64,000 nucleotides of DNA from the NCBI GenBank assembly GCA_026874595.1, contig CM049322.1, positions 3,331,900 to 3,395,899 on the forward strand, written 5' to 3'. This DNA comes from Sipunculus nudus. Its lineage: Eukaryota > Annelida > Sipuncula > Golfingiida > Sipunculidae. Of this stretch, positions 24,221 to 36,340 are shown in pieces. Each line of letters begins with the position of its first letter. Position 1 is the first letter of the stretch. The notes below the pieces were generated by a model. It was given only the letters and a program-made list of their open reading frames with translations. It was not told the DNA's origin and searched no databases. Both the position numbers and the translations under genes were made by a program.

Positions 24221-27200
24221 TTTTAGCTCAGCTGACTATAAGTCATCTGAGCTATAGTCGTGGTCCTTTGTCCGTCGTCCGTCCGTCTGTCCGTCCGTCC
24301 GTCCGTCTGTCCGTCCGTCCGTCCGTAGATGTGGCACGTTTTGAAACCGTAAGACCTAGGAATCCAAAATTCGGCATAATGTTAGATGTCCCCAAGATCT
24401 CCTACCAAGCCGAAAACTGGGTCTTTGCGACTTCGTTCCTTTGAGAAATTAAGGAAAAACCTCAATTTTTTATTAAAAACCTACTTTTACACTTCAGGAC
24501 TGCCTAATATCAAAACCACCAATCTGTTTTTCCTCATATTTACCATAATTATCCCTTTATATATTTCCTATGTACATGCCTGAAATTATGTCTGTATTAT
24601 ATAAATTTAAAAAGTTATGGGCCCAAGCATAATGCTTTGTGTAAAAAACCAGGAAAGATATTCGATCACTTAACACAAAATATGTTAAAGCTATAAACTT
24701 TTTTTTCCAGTAATATAACTTTAATTAATCAAAATTAAATTGTGTTCCCAAATTTAGATCAAAATCTTTTAAATTTTTTAAAATATTACAAAAAAATAAA
24801 AAAATGGTACTTAAATTTTGCCCAAATTTGACCATGGCACGTTTTTTTTCCTGTAAGTACTGTTGATTTAATTTTCACAGAATGTTTTTTTTTAGCATTT
24901 TGTCTGTAAACACCAAAAATTTGAAACCAGTTGATCAAAAACTGTAGATTTTATTAAAGTTTTCAAGCAGCATGTAACATATTGTTTACATCAAGCTAGT
25001 GTCATGCAGTTTGCAAGTGCTCAGCTCCCAAGCTTCAGCTCTCAGTTCCTAAAATTTGCCATACAATTAGATGTCTCAAAAATCCCCTACCATGCCAAGA
25101 ATTTAGTCACTAGGACTTAATACCTTCGAGATATTAATGAAAAACTTCATTTTTCCATTAAAAACCCATTGTTACACTTCAAGACTGCCTAATATCAAAA
25201 CCACTGATCTGACTTTAATCATATATAATATATATATTTTTCTATACATTCTCTATGCACATGCTAGAAATGATGTCAGTATTGCGTAATTGTTATTAGT
25301 TATGGGCCCAAACATAATGCACTTTGTAAAAAAATCAAGAAACTTATTTACTCCCTTAACAAGAGGATTGCTGAAGCTAGAGATTTTTTGTCAGGGATGC
25401 AACATTATTTAATCAAGATTCAATTGAATACCCAAAATTAGTTCTGAATTTTTCAAATTTTATTAGTTATTAGTATAAATATAAAATTAGTACCTTAAAT
25501 TTTGCCCAAATTTGACCATGGCATGTTTGTTTCCTGTGAGCACTGTTGATATAATTTTCATGTCATGCACACATAAAGATTTCAGCTTTTAAGTTTATAA
25601 AGCTGAACGAAATTGGCCAAAAATTGTAGCTTTTATTAATGTTTTTATGAGACCATATCAGACCTTGGCTCTCTGTAGCACCTCTTGAGTCACCTGTATG
25701 ATGACCTTGTTGAACTTTCAGCAAATTATGCATGCTTGAGGCAAGGCATAAACTGGGGCGATCAGGCAGCTTATTATATAATGGCCAGCCACAGTTGATC
25801 CAGGTGTCCAACCCAACTCATCTAGTAGTTTTAACCAACAACATAACAATAAACAATAAATTAATAAATTTTTTTTGGTTTTTAATAACAAATTAAAAAT
25901 AGAAAAAGAATTTGTTAGTTGATAATAACATGAAATTAACTTGCAGTTACCGATGATATAAGAATCTTGTACCGATGGATAGAATGTCACTTATTCCAAA
26001 TAACACCATGCAGTCACCTATGGTATTTTTATGCCCCCGCCACAAAGTGGCCGTGGCATATAGTTTTACCCATGTCCGTCCTTCCGTCCTTCCGTCATTT
26101 CGAAATCAAACAGTTGTACGGACTTTTTTTTTCAATGCCTGCAGATATTGGCCTGATTTTTGGTGTGTGGGCAGATATAGACAAGTTACAGATCGAGTTC
26201 GCGTTTCGTCTTACTTTTGACCATTTTACGGCTCCTAAACTTAGAAAATTTCATTAAAAATTAAATTTTCAAAACAAATACACATGTACGGACTTTTTTT
26301 CGAAACGCCTGCAGATATTGACCAGTTACAGATCGAGTTCGCGTTTCGTCCCAGTTGACCTACTTTTGAACGCTTTACGGCTCCTAAACTTAGAAAATTT
26401 CATTAAAATTTAAATTTTCATAACAAATACACATGTGCGGACTTTTTTTGGAATACCTGCAGATATTGGCCTGATTTTTGGTATGGGCAGATATAGACCA
26501 GTTACAGATACAGTTCGCGTTTTGGCCCGATTGACTTACTTTTGATCGTTTTACGGCTCCTGAACATAGAAAATTTTATGAAAAATATGAATTTTCATGA
26601 CAAATACACATGTACAGATTTTTCTCCTCAATGCCTGCAGATATTGGTCTGATTTTTGGTGAGTTGGCAGATAATGACCAGTTACTGATCGAGTTCACGT
26701 TTTGTCCCAGTTGACCAACTTTTGACCGTTTGACGGTGCTCTTACATAGAAATTTCATAAAAAAGTTCACATGTACGGACTTTTTTTCGCAGTGCCTGCA
26801 GATACGGGCCTGATTTTTTGTGTGTAGGCAGATAATGACCAGTTACAGGTCGAGTTCTTGTTTTGCCCCAGTTGACCTACTTTTGACCATTTGATTGCTC
26901 CTGAACATAGACAATTTCATGAAAAAATAGAAATTTTCATAACAAATGCATATGCACGTACTTTTTCTCCTCAATGCCTGCAGATACTACTCTGATTTTT
27001 TGTGTGGGCAGATAATGACAGTTACAGATCGAGTTCGCGTTTCGTCCCGGTTGACCTACTTTTGATTGTTTTTAAGCTCCTAAACATAGAAAATTTCATG
27101 AAAGACAGAAATTTTTATGGAAAATGCACATATATAGACTTTTTCTCACAATGCCTGCAGATACTGGCCTGATTTTTGGTGTGTTGCTTGATAATAACCC

Positions 27201-28198
27201 GTTAGAGATCAAGTTTGCATTTTGCCCTTGTTGACCTACTTTTGACCATACGACACCTCCTGAACTTAAAAAAAATTTTCAAAATTTAACAAATGTTTCT
27301 AATTTGCCCAAGGCGGGGGCATTCGTGTCGTTCCGACACATCTAGTTCAGTTCAATTTTAATGATAAAAAAGTAAATCATATTATTCATTACTAATCATT
27401 AGGGATCATATGAAGGAAATTAATGATAGACAAAGATGCAGTTGATAATATTAATCTAGATTCCTACTGTGTCTAGTGTGTACATTGATGTGAAATTAGT
27501 CCAAAATGAATATATTATATTTTTTTTATATAAATAAAAGCCATAAAACTAGGTACTTATGATCATTATTTAAATGTGTGAATTTTGTATATTCTGGATT
27601 CTCAACATCATTGTTTGGTGAAAACTGAATAAATACCAGACATGGTGCGAATACTTTGCAATTGTATTTAAACACGAATATGAATATGTACTCCATTATA
27701 AAATTCCTTTCATAAGAATGGGAATTCAGGTAAAAATGAAAGTACATGAATACCAGTGCAAATACTTTCAAAATGTATTAATGAATGCATTCATGAATAT
27801 ATTCTTTAATATTATTTTAATAATCATTTCAGTTATATTTTATTTGAAAAAAATCATACTATTCTCTTATTATTTTTAATAAAAATTATATTTGGGACAA
27901 TATTTGTAATTTTTTAATAAATAGTTAAACTCTTATATTATATGTTCTGCTTATAAGTTATATGGCCAAGTCAAAACCTGTGTGACAATCGCACTCCATT
28001 TTTTAATAAAATAAATGAAATTAATCCTCTTTCCTGTCTCCAAAGGTACTATCAAAATCATACATAAGCTAAACAACAACAACTCATAATACAGATTATC
28101 TTTATTACCACATAAAACCAGCATGTGCCTCATTTCTAAATCATATTTTTTTATCATATATCACAGCTGAGCACCGTGACCCATAGGTCCCTTGTTTT
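24221..28198 (+). mobile_element. Complete hairpin-family element (copy E2)
   Basis: Starts after a T run with a hairpin of TAGCTCAGCTGACT and AGTCATCTGAGCTA (14-bp stem, 13 of 14 paired, 3-nt loop; 24,224-24,254), then a CCGTCCGTC simple repeat. Ends with CAGCTGAGCACCGTGAC, the near-palindrome GACCCATAGGTC and CCTTGTTTT (to 28,198). The subterminal GCTCAGCTG of the head is inverted in the tail. The body has two roughly 0.7-kb tandem units (starting near 24,380 and 25,070) that also occur in copy E0. A second family is nested at 26,031-27,346. No transposase, reverse transcriptase or Rep/helicase is visible. The layout (subterminal inverted repeats, microsatellite near the head, tandem core, 3' hairpin) resembles non-autonomous Helentron-like (pearl/DINE-1 type) elements; that assignment is inference. 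Confidence 0.8.
26031..27346 (+). mobile_element. Nested ATGCCCCCGCC-family element with tandem core (E3)
   Basis: An 11-bp perfect inverted pair, ATGCCCCCGCC (26,031-26,041) and GGCGGGGGCAT (27,312-27,322), brackets about seven tandem units of roughly 150-180 bp. Each unit carries GCCTGCAGATATTGGCCTGA, GTTACAGATCGAGTTCGCGT and GACCTACTTTTGA. After the right arm comes a hairpin GTGTCG-TTC-CGACAC and ATCTAGTT. The 3' hairpin followed by CTAG fits the Helitron rule of a hairpin before CTRR. The head also has a TCCGTCC simple repeat, as in the host element E2. It lies inside E2 and interrupts text that is continuous in copy E0, so it arrived later. No protein-coding content is seen. Confidence 0.8.
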
Positions 28199-29021
28199 GT
28201 ATCTGCAAAGGCTTTTTCATATTTATATATTGAAACATATAACTGAGTGCTATCAGCTAAACTATCTAGTTTATACACAAAAGCATATATTCACAGAATT
28301 TCTAATACCGTTATTCTGTCAATATTATGAAAAAAAAACTTACATTATAAGATAAATGTATAAAATGATCAAACTAATTATTCATATATTTCTTTATAAA
28401 TCTTATATTTGCTTTTTTGTAATATTAAACAAAGGCATGGAAATGTTTATAATTTCCATGTTTACATGAGCAAAATTATGGTCCACCATTCGTTTAAAAG
28501 TTGAAACGAGAACAGGAAAATAAGTGTTTTCAACATTTAACTTTGACGCTCCTACCATTAAAGTTGTCAACTTCTTTTAATCTTGATAGAAAAATTGACC
28601 TTCTTGTTGACAAATGTTTAACTTAAATATTAAGCATATCATTACAAGGGGTGACGTTTCATTTATGATCCCTTGTCTTTTTTACATTTATCGTTACGCA
28701 CATTCACATAATTAATATACGGAGTATTTTATTAACTGAACGTGATTGACCTATGCATTGAATGACTGAACGAATACATACATATGTATATCAATATTGC
28801 TGGTTGATGAGTCAAGGAGGAAGAATCAAATGAACATTTAAAAGCAGCACCTCGTAAAACGAAGGCTAAGAACAGCCAGCATATAGTTACTCAAAATATG
28901 TCTCCCCGTCAGCAGTCTCCATAAACCTAACTATGTGGCGTACCTGATATGAAGCACGTGTTTAGTTTAGCTTATGCTACAAGAAAGTTCATCCAGGTAT
29001 AGCTTTAATATCGCTATACGA
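28199..29021. other. Intergenic, nothing recognised
   Basis: AT-rich sequence between the hairpin element and the block upstream of the gene; no feature supported. Confidence 0.55.
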
Positions 29022-29525
29022 TCGTGTTTGTATTTATTATTGTTTCTGTTACGCAAGTTCGTTATATCCGCAACCCAGCAGGCGTGTCACTTGTACAGTG
29101 GTGCCACACAGTGGCGACAGAATTAACTGCTGTCCCTATGTTATCGCTAGTTTTGTAGACCATCATCGTTTTCTGATCATTTTTGGTGACCTGATTTGTT
29201 TCTGATATAAATGTCTCTCGATTACATATAAATTTTATTCATCAGAACCACATAATATTTCATTGAGCAAAGAAATCAAAAGTTGTCCAATTTTTAGGTT
29301 AGGGCAATGTTAGGGCAATGTACCTGTTTGAATTGCAAAGGAACAACCATACAACAGTCACCTTTCCTTTAAAAAACAGCAAACAAAGATAGTGAGAAAG
29401 AGAAAATGCACATATACTGGAACATATAAGCAAATATATTATTCCTGAGAGAGCTTGGACTAAAATTTAGAAGTTCTTGAGTATGTACATTGAGATGTCA
29501 AGAGAAGTTGTTACGCAATAAGCTG
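29022..29525 (+). repeat. Gene-upstream block A, duplicated at 46,581
   Basis: About 500 bp closely matching 46,581-47,122 in the same orientation, from TCGTGTTTGTATTTATTATT through GTGGTGCCACACAGTGGCGA and TTTTCTGATCATTTTTGGTG to the GAGAAGTTG region. Similarity stops at about 29,533 / 47,122. It lies 0.4-0.9 kb upstream of the coding exon, so it may be promoter-proximal sequence. The ACACAGTGGCGACAG phrase also resembles the LTR/primer-site junction of Ty3-type elements, so a retroelement origin is possible. Confidence 0.75.
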
Positions 29526-29531
29526 GTATTT

Positions 29532-29902
29532 CTGAACGTTTAAATCACCCCTTTATACATTTCATGCCTGAATGCAGTGAAGCCAAAATGCTGTAAATGA
29601 TTAGGTTTTCGTGATTTTCTCTTTTGCAGTATTATGCGTATTTTTTTCTTGTCATTTAAATTTATTGTACAATATTATTCGTTGATTTATAATATGATTG
29701 TTTTGTCTTTTGGACCAAATGTATAACGTACATGATATGATTCAGTAAAAATGACTGTTCATATAAGATTTTAGCAATACTTATATACTCTTTGGCATGC
29801 ATCTCGAATTTGAAAACCTCTCCAATAAACAAAAATAGCAAACAACAAGACCCCCCCCCCCACCTGCCCAACCCAATCAGTTTTAAAAATGCATTTGTAT
29901 AC
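29532..29902 (+). repeat. Gene-upstream block B, duplicated at 61,855
   Basis: About 370 bp match 61,855-62,247 in the same orientation, including GCAGTGAAGCCAAAA, GTTTTCGTGATTTTCTCTTT, GATTTATAATATGATTGTTT, and AACAACAAGACC followed by a poly(C). The match ends at GCATTTGTATAC. The next two bases here (AG) make a candidate 3' splice site, TATACAG, with the poly(C) as a pyrimidine tract about 40 bp upstream, so the block may be intron or promoter sequence up to the exon edge. Confidence 0.75.
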
Positions 29903-29934
29903 AGAGCACATGTGGGTGGCGCCAGGTGTCTTCC

Positions 29935-32900
29935 ATGGATGTTGGTAACGAAGGGGAGGAGTTGGATCAGGTTCGTGCTGAGCCTGACGGGATGGCGAGT
30001 GAGGATGCGCATTTCCCCTGCTGGGACCATTACAGCGACGTTGAAGCTGATTGGGAGGATGCTGGATGTTCGTCACGTTCGGGGGCCGAAGAAGAAGTGT
30101 GCTGCAATGTGATGGGTACCGCCACTGGTGAAGGCTGCGACGCCGCAGCAGCCACTGTGTACAATGACAGTTACAAGTGTACACAGGGTGACACAACAAC
30201 AGTGCAAGGTGTCCGTCGATCACTGTTAGCAGCTGTGAAGACGGAGATGAATGGGATTGTGAAGATGGAGCAAGTCCGTACGGTGATGAATCAGATGACG
30301 CATCAGATGATATCTATAACAACAACACAACAGGTTAAGGGCACTAATGATGATGACGATGATGAAGATGGTGTCCGGCAAGATGAGGAAACAGAAAGTG
30401 ATTCTTATGCATGTGGTTTATTGGACGATGAACTGATATGCTTCACAGATGATAGTGAGGATGAGGATGATATTTTCTATTTCATTGATAACTCAGATAA
30501 ATCACGCTCTATTGTCACTATCAGTAGTAAACTTGTGTCTGATCCTGAAGAATGTGAACCACAAGGTGCCTGTAGGGCTCCTGTCTCTCAAGCCACGTCA
30601 CTGCCAAATTCTAACCGTTCAAAATCTAGGGTGTGTTGGGGCTGTGATTCGTACAGCAGTAACCAGTACTGTATCAGTCCAGAACTGCAGGCAGCTGGGG
30701 CAGGCTGCTCGGGGATGGAGGCTGCCGGAGCACGCAGTCTTCTTGATGATGAACATCCCACTTCTGCCACAACAGCCACTGGAGATTTATGTGGATATAA
30801 TTGTTCTAGTTCTGCTAATGCTCACCAGATGTCACTTCCTCCCTTATCAGCTCACTCATCTGACGTTGGGCCTGGAGAGGTTTGTCGCCGTGATTATACC
30901 CATCATGTGTTAAATGATTTGTCAGCCGCCGCAACAGAGCCTCTTTTTCGAAATGATGAAACTGAAGAAGGGAAAGGAAAGAATACATTGAATAATCGCA
31001 AAGGTCAGTCTGGAGGAGGAGGTGAGAAGCAGGGTAAGCTAGAAATGACAAGGAAAAATTTTAGTGTCAAGAACAATATGTATAAAGTACAAAAAGAAGA
31101 ACATGTGTCCATGAGTTTGAGCATACCTGCTGCACTTGATGTTGAGCAACCTTCGACATCAAGGGGCCGCCCTGCACATGACAGATCATTACCAGAACAA
31201 AGTAAAAGTGTACACAGAGACCAAGCCATAGTTCAGAGCACCTTTACTAGGGGGCTCTCCTCACAAGAAAATGCACTTGGTGATCAAGGTAAAACTGTGG
31301 TTAGAGAGAAAGACCGCTCAGCACATTAAGGTCAAAGGACGATTACAGAAAGTAGTACATTACCGACCAGAGAAAGCTCAAAGCGACGGCCAGGGTCTCG
31401 TGCAAAAAATAAAGCCCGTCTCTGTATCAGTATGGGGTTGTCATCACAGCGTCAGTATTACCAAAACCCCCCAGTAGAAACCTCAGATGAGGACGAGTTC
31501 TTTCTGCACCACTGAATGTATGACGATTACAGCTACAGAGGCCACATGCATTCAAACAGCGCAACCTTGCCCCACAAAGACCTGGCCACAGGCAGGGATT
31601 TAAATCTTGACCAGTTAGACAGAACCCCTCCTGACCAGGCACAGTTTTACAACGAGGCGATTGGACGACAGCCTGATCTCATGCTTGATTTACCTGTGGA
31701 GGATCTGTCGGGATCGCAGGACACTGGTGCCATCAGCAACCGGGCGGTGATTGGAGCACCGTTGTTAGATGAGGCAGCAGGTGGGAGTTCACCTACAGCT
31801 GAGCTGTCACTGAACCCTGAACCCAGTGCAGATAAAGAGGACAGAAGTATGGTAGTAGGAAAGACTGGTGATGAAAATTAAACATCAGCATCTCAGAATG
31901 ATCAAATAACTTACAACCCAGAACCTGATCCAACAGAATCACCACAAAACTCTGATTTCATTCAGGCCTCAGCAACAAATCAAATGGAAGGACCAGAACA
32001 AGAAAGGCAGCGTACAATGACTAAAACTATCAGTGTCAGTGCTATTACAGATGAGAACTTTCTCATGTCTGAATGTGCATTAGAGGAACCTGAGAGATCA
32101 GTCAGAACTGCATCGGAAATGCTGCCCAATAACCTCTCACCACGCAGTGCTCGTAACAAACCCGCTGACCCTGAGACTAAAAATGTTACCACTGACTCAA
32201 ACAGACCAATTACCACTGGTGATAAAACACCGCCACACATTCCCGCTAACAGAAGCTCGACCGAGTACACATGTGCCACCCTGCCACGCAGTTTCTCTCA
32301 CCGTTCAAAACAAATTCGTTCAATGCGTGACCATGGGAGTCTGATTGCACGGAGCCCTCGAGTACGAAATCTCGCACAAGATGCTGACTCAGCCGAACCA
32401 GTTGTGTCTAATGTCATCAGTGCTGCAACTTTGCCTAAAAATTTTGTTGTGCGGCGAAAGCAGCATAATAGGAATAACCACCCAGACTCCTCACCAGTTA
32501 GTGCCAATAATAGCCCACAAAGGGGAGAATGTACATCTCGGCGTAACCATGACAGCATGGTACAGGGTGCTAATACGGTACCTAGAAATTTTTCTGTCAG
32601 GAGGCGGCATAGCCGTGATCGTTACTCAAGGTCAAGGTCTCGTGATCCAAGTGCAGAATCTGTTGCTGGTGAAGATCATAATGGCAAACCTATTAACTGT
32701 ACCCCTCGTGTGTCTTGTACTTTGCCTAAAAACTTTGCAGTTCGACAGAGACAAGGAACAAATCACTCTGTCCGATCAGACGCACCCTCATCACTTCCTA
32801 GTAACGTAACCAGTGGTGAGACAAGTAAAATAAATAACCCTGAGAGAGCCGCCCGGCAGCATGTTACCAGTGTTTTGTCACAAGAGGAACTCTATTTTCC

Positions 32901-35900
32901 ATTTACTTATTCAGCTTCACTGCCAAAGAGTTTTACACACAAACACCGCAAAAAGCGGTCATCTACTGGCCATGTGGAAGAGGGTCACCGACAGTCTTGG
33001 ACAGGGGTGATGAATGTTGAGCGATCAAATACCAGCACAGGTTATGAACATATGCGTAAATGGCCCCATTTTGCTACTCTATCCAAACGTTTCAGGCAGG
33101 GGTCACAGAGGTCGCAAGGTCAAATGTGCCGGCCAAACAATGAGGTGGGGTCCATATTAAATATGTCAGGGGCACGCAGCTGTTCTTCCCTTCGTGACTC
33201 CTGTGACTGTCAGTGTGGCTGTCAGAACGCCCCTCGTCGCTTGAGTGGCTCGGAGCTTGTGACAGGGCGAGGGCCGGGACCTGTGTGTGGGAGACGTAAT
33301 AATCTGGCCGGTCTGACTTGCAGCTGCCAGTGTTCTTCCAAAAGTTACGAAGAAATATGCCAGAAAGGCTGTTTTATATACAACGATTTAGGAAGTCCAA
33401 GAAATGGCACAGAACCTTCCTCTAATACACTGGACAGAAGTGGAGGTGAAAACCAGAAGAACAGAAGGGGGAGTGATCCACCACAGAGGCAGGAAGATCA
33501 GTCTACTGATCCACCACCAGGTGGTAGCTATGGTGGTCAGCCATACAGTCATCGGTGTAATGATCCTCAGTGTCAGACATGCGAATCAGGGTCACCAGAA
33601 GGTCAGACTGACGGAACGTGTCAACAGACCAGTGGTGTTTGCCATGAAGGAGAATCTTCTAACCCTAGTGGTCAGACAGACACTCCGGGTACTTCAGCAC
33701 AGGGAGCTGATGGAAAAGTTGAACACACCACCAGGTGTCACCATTGTGGTAAACATTCACAGACACACTCCGAGGTGGAAAGCCCACAGCACTGTCATTG
33801 TGAATTACCCACAGGTAACAGTGGTCACCATCTTGCTGTGAGCAATCACCATGGCAACAAATGTGAACTGAGGCAGGGTGAAAGTTCAGATAGAATGTCT
33901 GCTGTTCATTACAATGACTCTCTGTCCCAAGAACACCAAGATCATCACCAAAAAAACGGGGCGGAGTCACTGAGTCACACCCGGCAGATGGACTCAGTGA
34001 CGCACACTCCGGGTAACAGGTTGCCAGCTGCTGGGTCATCAAGTGACACAAACAAGTTAACAAGGCAACAGAGAGAAGTAGACACAGATGCAGAAGGTGT
34101 ATCATCACTTCTTGATCCCGTTGCCATGGTTATACAAGCAACTAATGAAAGTCTGGCCAGTAAGGCACGCCATGCACATGCAGCCGAGAGAGCCACTGAA
34201 CAAGTTCCATTGCCGTGTGAAAAGCAGCCATTAGCAGTAGTAGATCAACGTGGTGGCAGTGCTGATCCATCCAGCAAGGTCAGGAAACAAAGTTTGACAG
34301 CAAACGAAGCAGATGGAGTCTGTTGTCAGGGAAACACACAGGGATCATCAAGAACTGTCACAGAGAAGACGACAGGGGAACGCTCCGGGAGACACAGGTC
34401 CCCTGAGGGAGCAAGTCCCCGAGGCAGGACGGTCAAACAATCTCATAAATCCCCCCAGCACCAGTCACATGATCAGTCTGGATCAGATAACAGGTTATTG
34501 GACAAGTCTCATAAGATGGCTCAGAGGGTGCCGGGTCAAAGGTCGCGGACATCTGATCAGGCCAAGATTGACTCTAGAGAGAACTCGCTGTGCCAGCATG
34601 AGAGAGTACAAATGGATCAATGCTCTGTCCCAGAGAGTCATCCACAAATCTCAGATCAAGAAAGTCCTCTTGTTTTACATCCGGTGGCTGATGGTGACAC
34701 TAAAATGGATGATGAACACCAAGCCAGTGGTCAAAGACATTCAACAACCAGAAATAGTAAAAAAATATGTCAGGAAGCTTCTGTTACCATGGAAACGCTG
34801 CATCATCAGGATGCCGGTACAGATCGAGCAGTCAGTAAATCACATGACAGGGATAAATCCCCAAAGAAAACAAGCGAGAGAGGAGAGAGAAAAAGTACGC
34901 AAACAAAGGTCAAGGACAAGCAAGAGCAAGAAAATGTGAACAATTCAGACATTAGTTGTGATCAGCAGCATCAATTTCTTGACTCAAGGCCATCACTAGA
35001 GGGCGCTGCAAGTACGGACAAACCACAGAGGAGTTTAGGCAAACAGTTAAAGTGTCAATCAGACAATCGGAAATCATTCAGTGAAAAACGTGACAGATCT
35101 CCAGGGAATGCTTCATCCGTATGCCGAAGGCGTGAGGTTTCCCCACGACCACACCAGAAAGGTCAAAGGTCAGATGTGGAACGATCAACACCTGCTGGTG
35201 GATCACGGGCAAGCAGTCCAAGTGTGGTCACACCAGGGGGCAGCACTAGTCAGCAATCGCTTGAAAATCAAAGGCTGCATGAGAAAGGTGTCACCAATGA
35301 TGACGTGCGATGTGGGTCATCACATCAGCGGAACTATTGTGAGTCTCCTTCTATTTCTCCTGACCATAATGCCCACAGTCAGAGTTCAGTGAGGAAAGCC
35401 AATGATGGCGAGTATGATAAGAATACCCGTACGGAGGAGACTGTGGTGGAGAGACGGAGTGTTGACAGAAGAAGTAAGAGACACCGACCGGAGAATCATA
35501 GCAAAGCTTGTGTTTATGAAAGGTCAAAGGTCATGGAGCATGCCCCTATGGAACAACCTCAGCCTCAGCAACGTTGTAAGAGTTGGGCTGGGCAAGTTAG
35601 TGTTCAGTTGAATAACCATGGTTATAGCCACCTGAACCATGTTGCCTCGACAACGAGCTCATCCAGGGGCCCATGCTGTGTGGTGGATTCCAATATTTTA
35701 AACAATCAAAATGCAACCGCCATCTACCATCGACAAAGGCATGATAGTGGGGGTAGTGGGCGTCACAAAGCTGCCCTCCAAAGGGAGCCAGTGAGGCATG
35801 GAAAAAATACTTCTGGTGAGCAGAACCGGCACAGACACAGCACAAGTTTTGACCATATAAACTACCGGACCCAGGCCTTCACTGCCAGTGGAGTACGTCT

Positions 35901-35947
35901 GAGACAGAGGTCAAAGGTTGATGCCCTCAAGTACACCCGTGAAAAAC
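29935..35947 (+). CDS. SCHIP1-like giant protein, main exon
   Basis: First in-frame ATG is 29,935 (CCATGG context); the frame is open from 29,887. A 12-codon upstream ORF (29,909-29,947) overlaps the start in another frame if the transcript includes it. The exon ends at a strong donor, AAAAAC|GTGAGT, leaving phase 1. Residues (counted straight through) about 138-193 are Asp/Glu-rich; an SR-rich stretch is near 895-905; six TLP[KR][NS]F-type motifs start at 782, 832, 881, 929, 995 and 1048; Cys/His-rich groups lie near 1083-1146, 1206-1242 and 1267-1312; the rest is Ser, Gln, His and Arg rich and probably disordered. Three in-frame stops (31,327 TAA, 31,513 TGA, 31,879 TAA) interrupt it; see the separate entry. 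With exons 2 and 3 it would give 2,086 residues unspliced or 1,886 without the 600-nt segment, far longer than vertebrate SCHIP1 (about 490). SCHIP1 binds merlin and ankyrin in vertebrates and acts with Expanded in fly Hippo signalling; whether this protein does is inference. GC content is clearly above its flanks. Confidence 0.8.
31289..31888 (+). other. In-phase 600-nt segment holding all three in-frame stops
   Basis: The segment starts GTAAAA after CAAG and ends CATCAG, so it has GT..AG ends. It is 600 nt, with phase 1 at both ends, and joining its flanks restores one open frame from 29,887 to 35,952. It contains all three stops in the long frame. Against a simple intron: the acceptor has a poor pyrimidine tract, and the segment reads as protein between the stops (DEDEFF, and two more TLP motifs near 31,357 and 31,564). 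Possible readings are a retained or optional intron (exitron), nonsense alleles or pseudogenisation, or assembly error. Alternative phase-1 donors GTGAGA (31,022) and GTAAGC (31,034) also exist upstream. Confidence 0.4.
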
Positions 35948-36290
35948 GTGAGTAGTTAGTTAATTAATATAAATTAAGGAATAAATATTACCATACACTC
36001 GATAGGGAGGGTGAGCCTATCACAGTTGTATGTTGGTATAACTCTATTATAGTATGTCTAAACTCAAAACTAAATTTCCCTTTGAAATTTTACATAAGGT
36101 AAGCCTCTGTAACCTCTTGGTCCCCCATGAAAAAAATATTTATGTATTTTATTGGAAGAGTTAAACATTGGCCCCTGAATTTTAAAATTTTCTATACTTA
36201 CTACCATGAGGGAATCCCCATTAATTTATGCATGAGTTAATCCTGATTAATTTATGCATGAGGATTCTCACTCATGTACCTAACATGAAT

Positions 36291-36294
<4 letters not shown>

Positions 36295-36337
<43 letters not shown>
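36295..36337. repeat. (TA)n microsatellite
   Basis: About 20 TA units, preceded by GTGTG, within the intron. Confidence 0.95.

Positions 36338-36340
<3 letters not shown>

Noticed and set aside
31980-34196. Several minus-strand and other-frame ORFs opposite the main exon (for example 33,665-34,108 and 34,313-34,939)
   Set aside because: They are shadows of the long GC-richer coding exon; they lack start context, splice links or recognisable domains.
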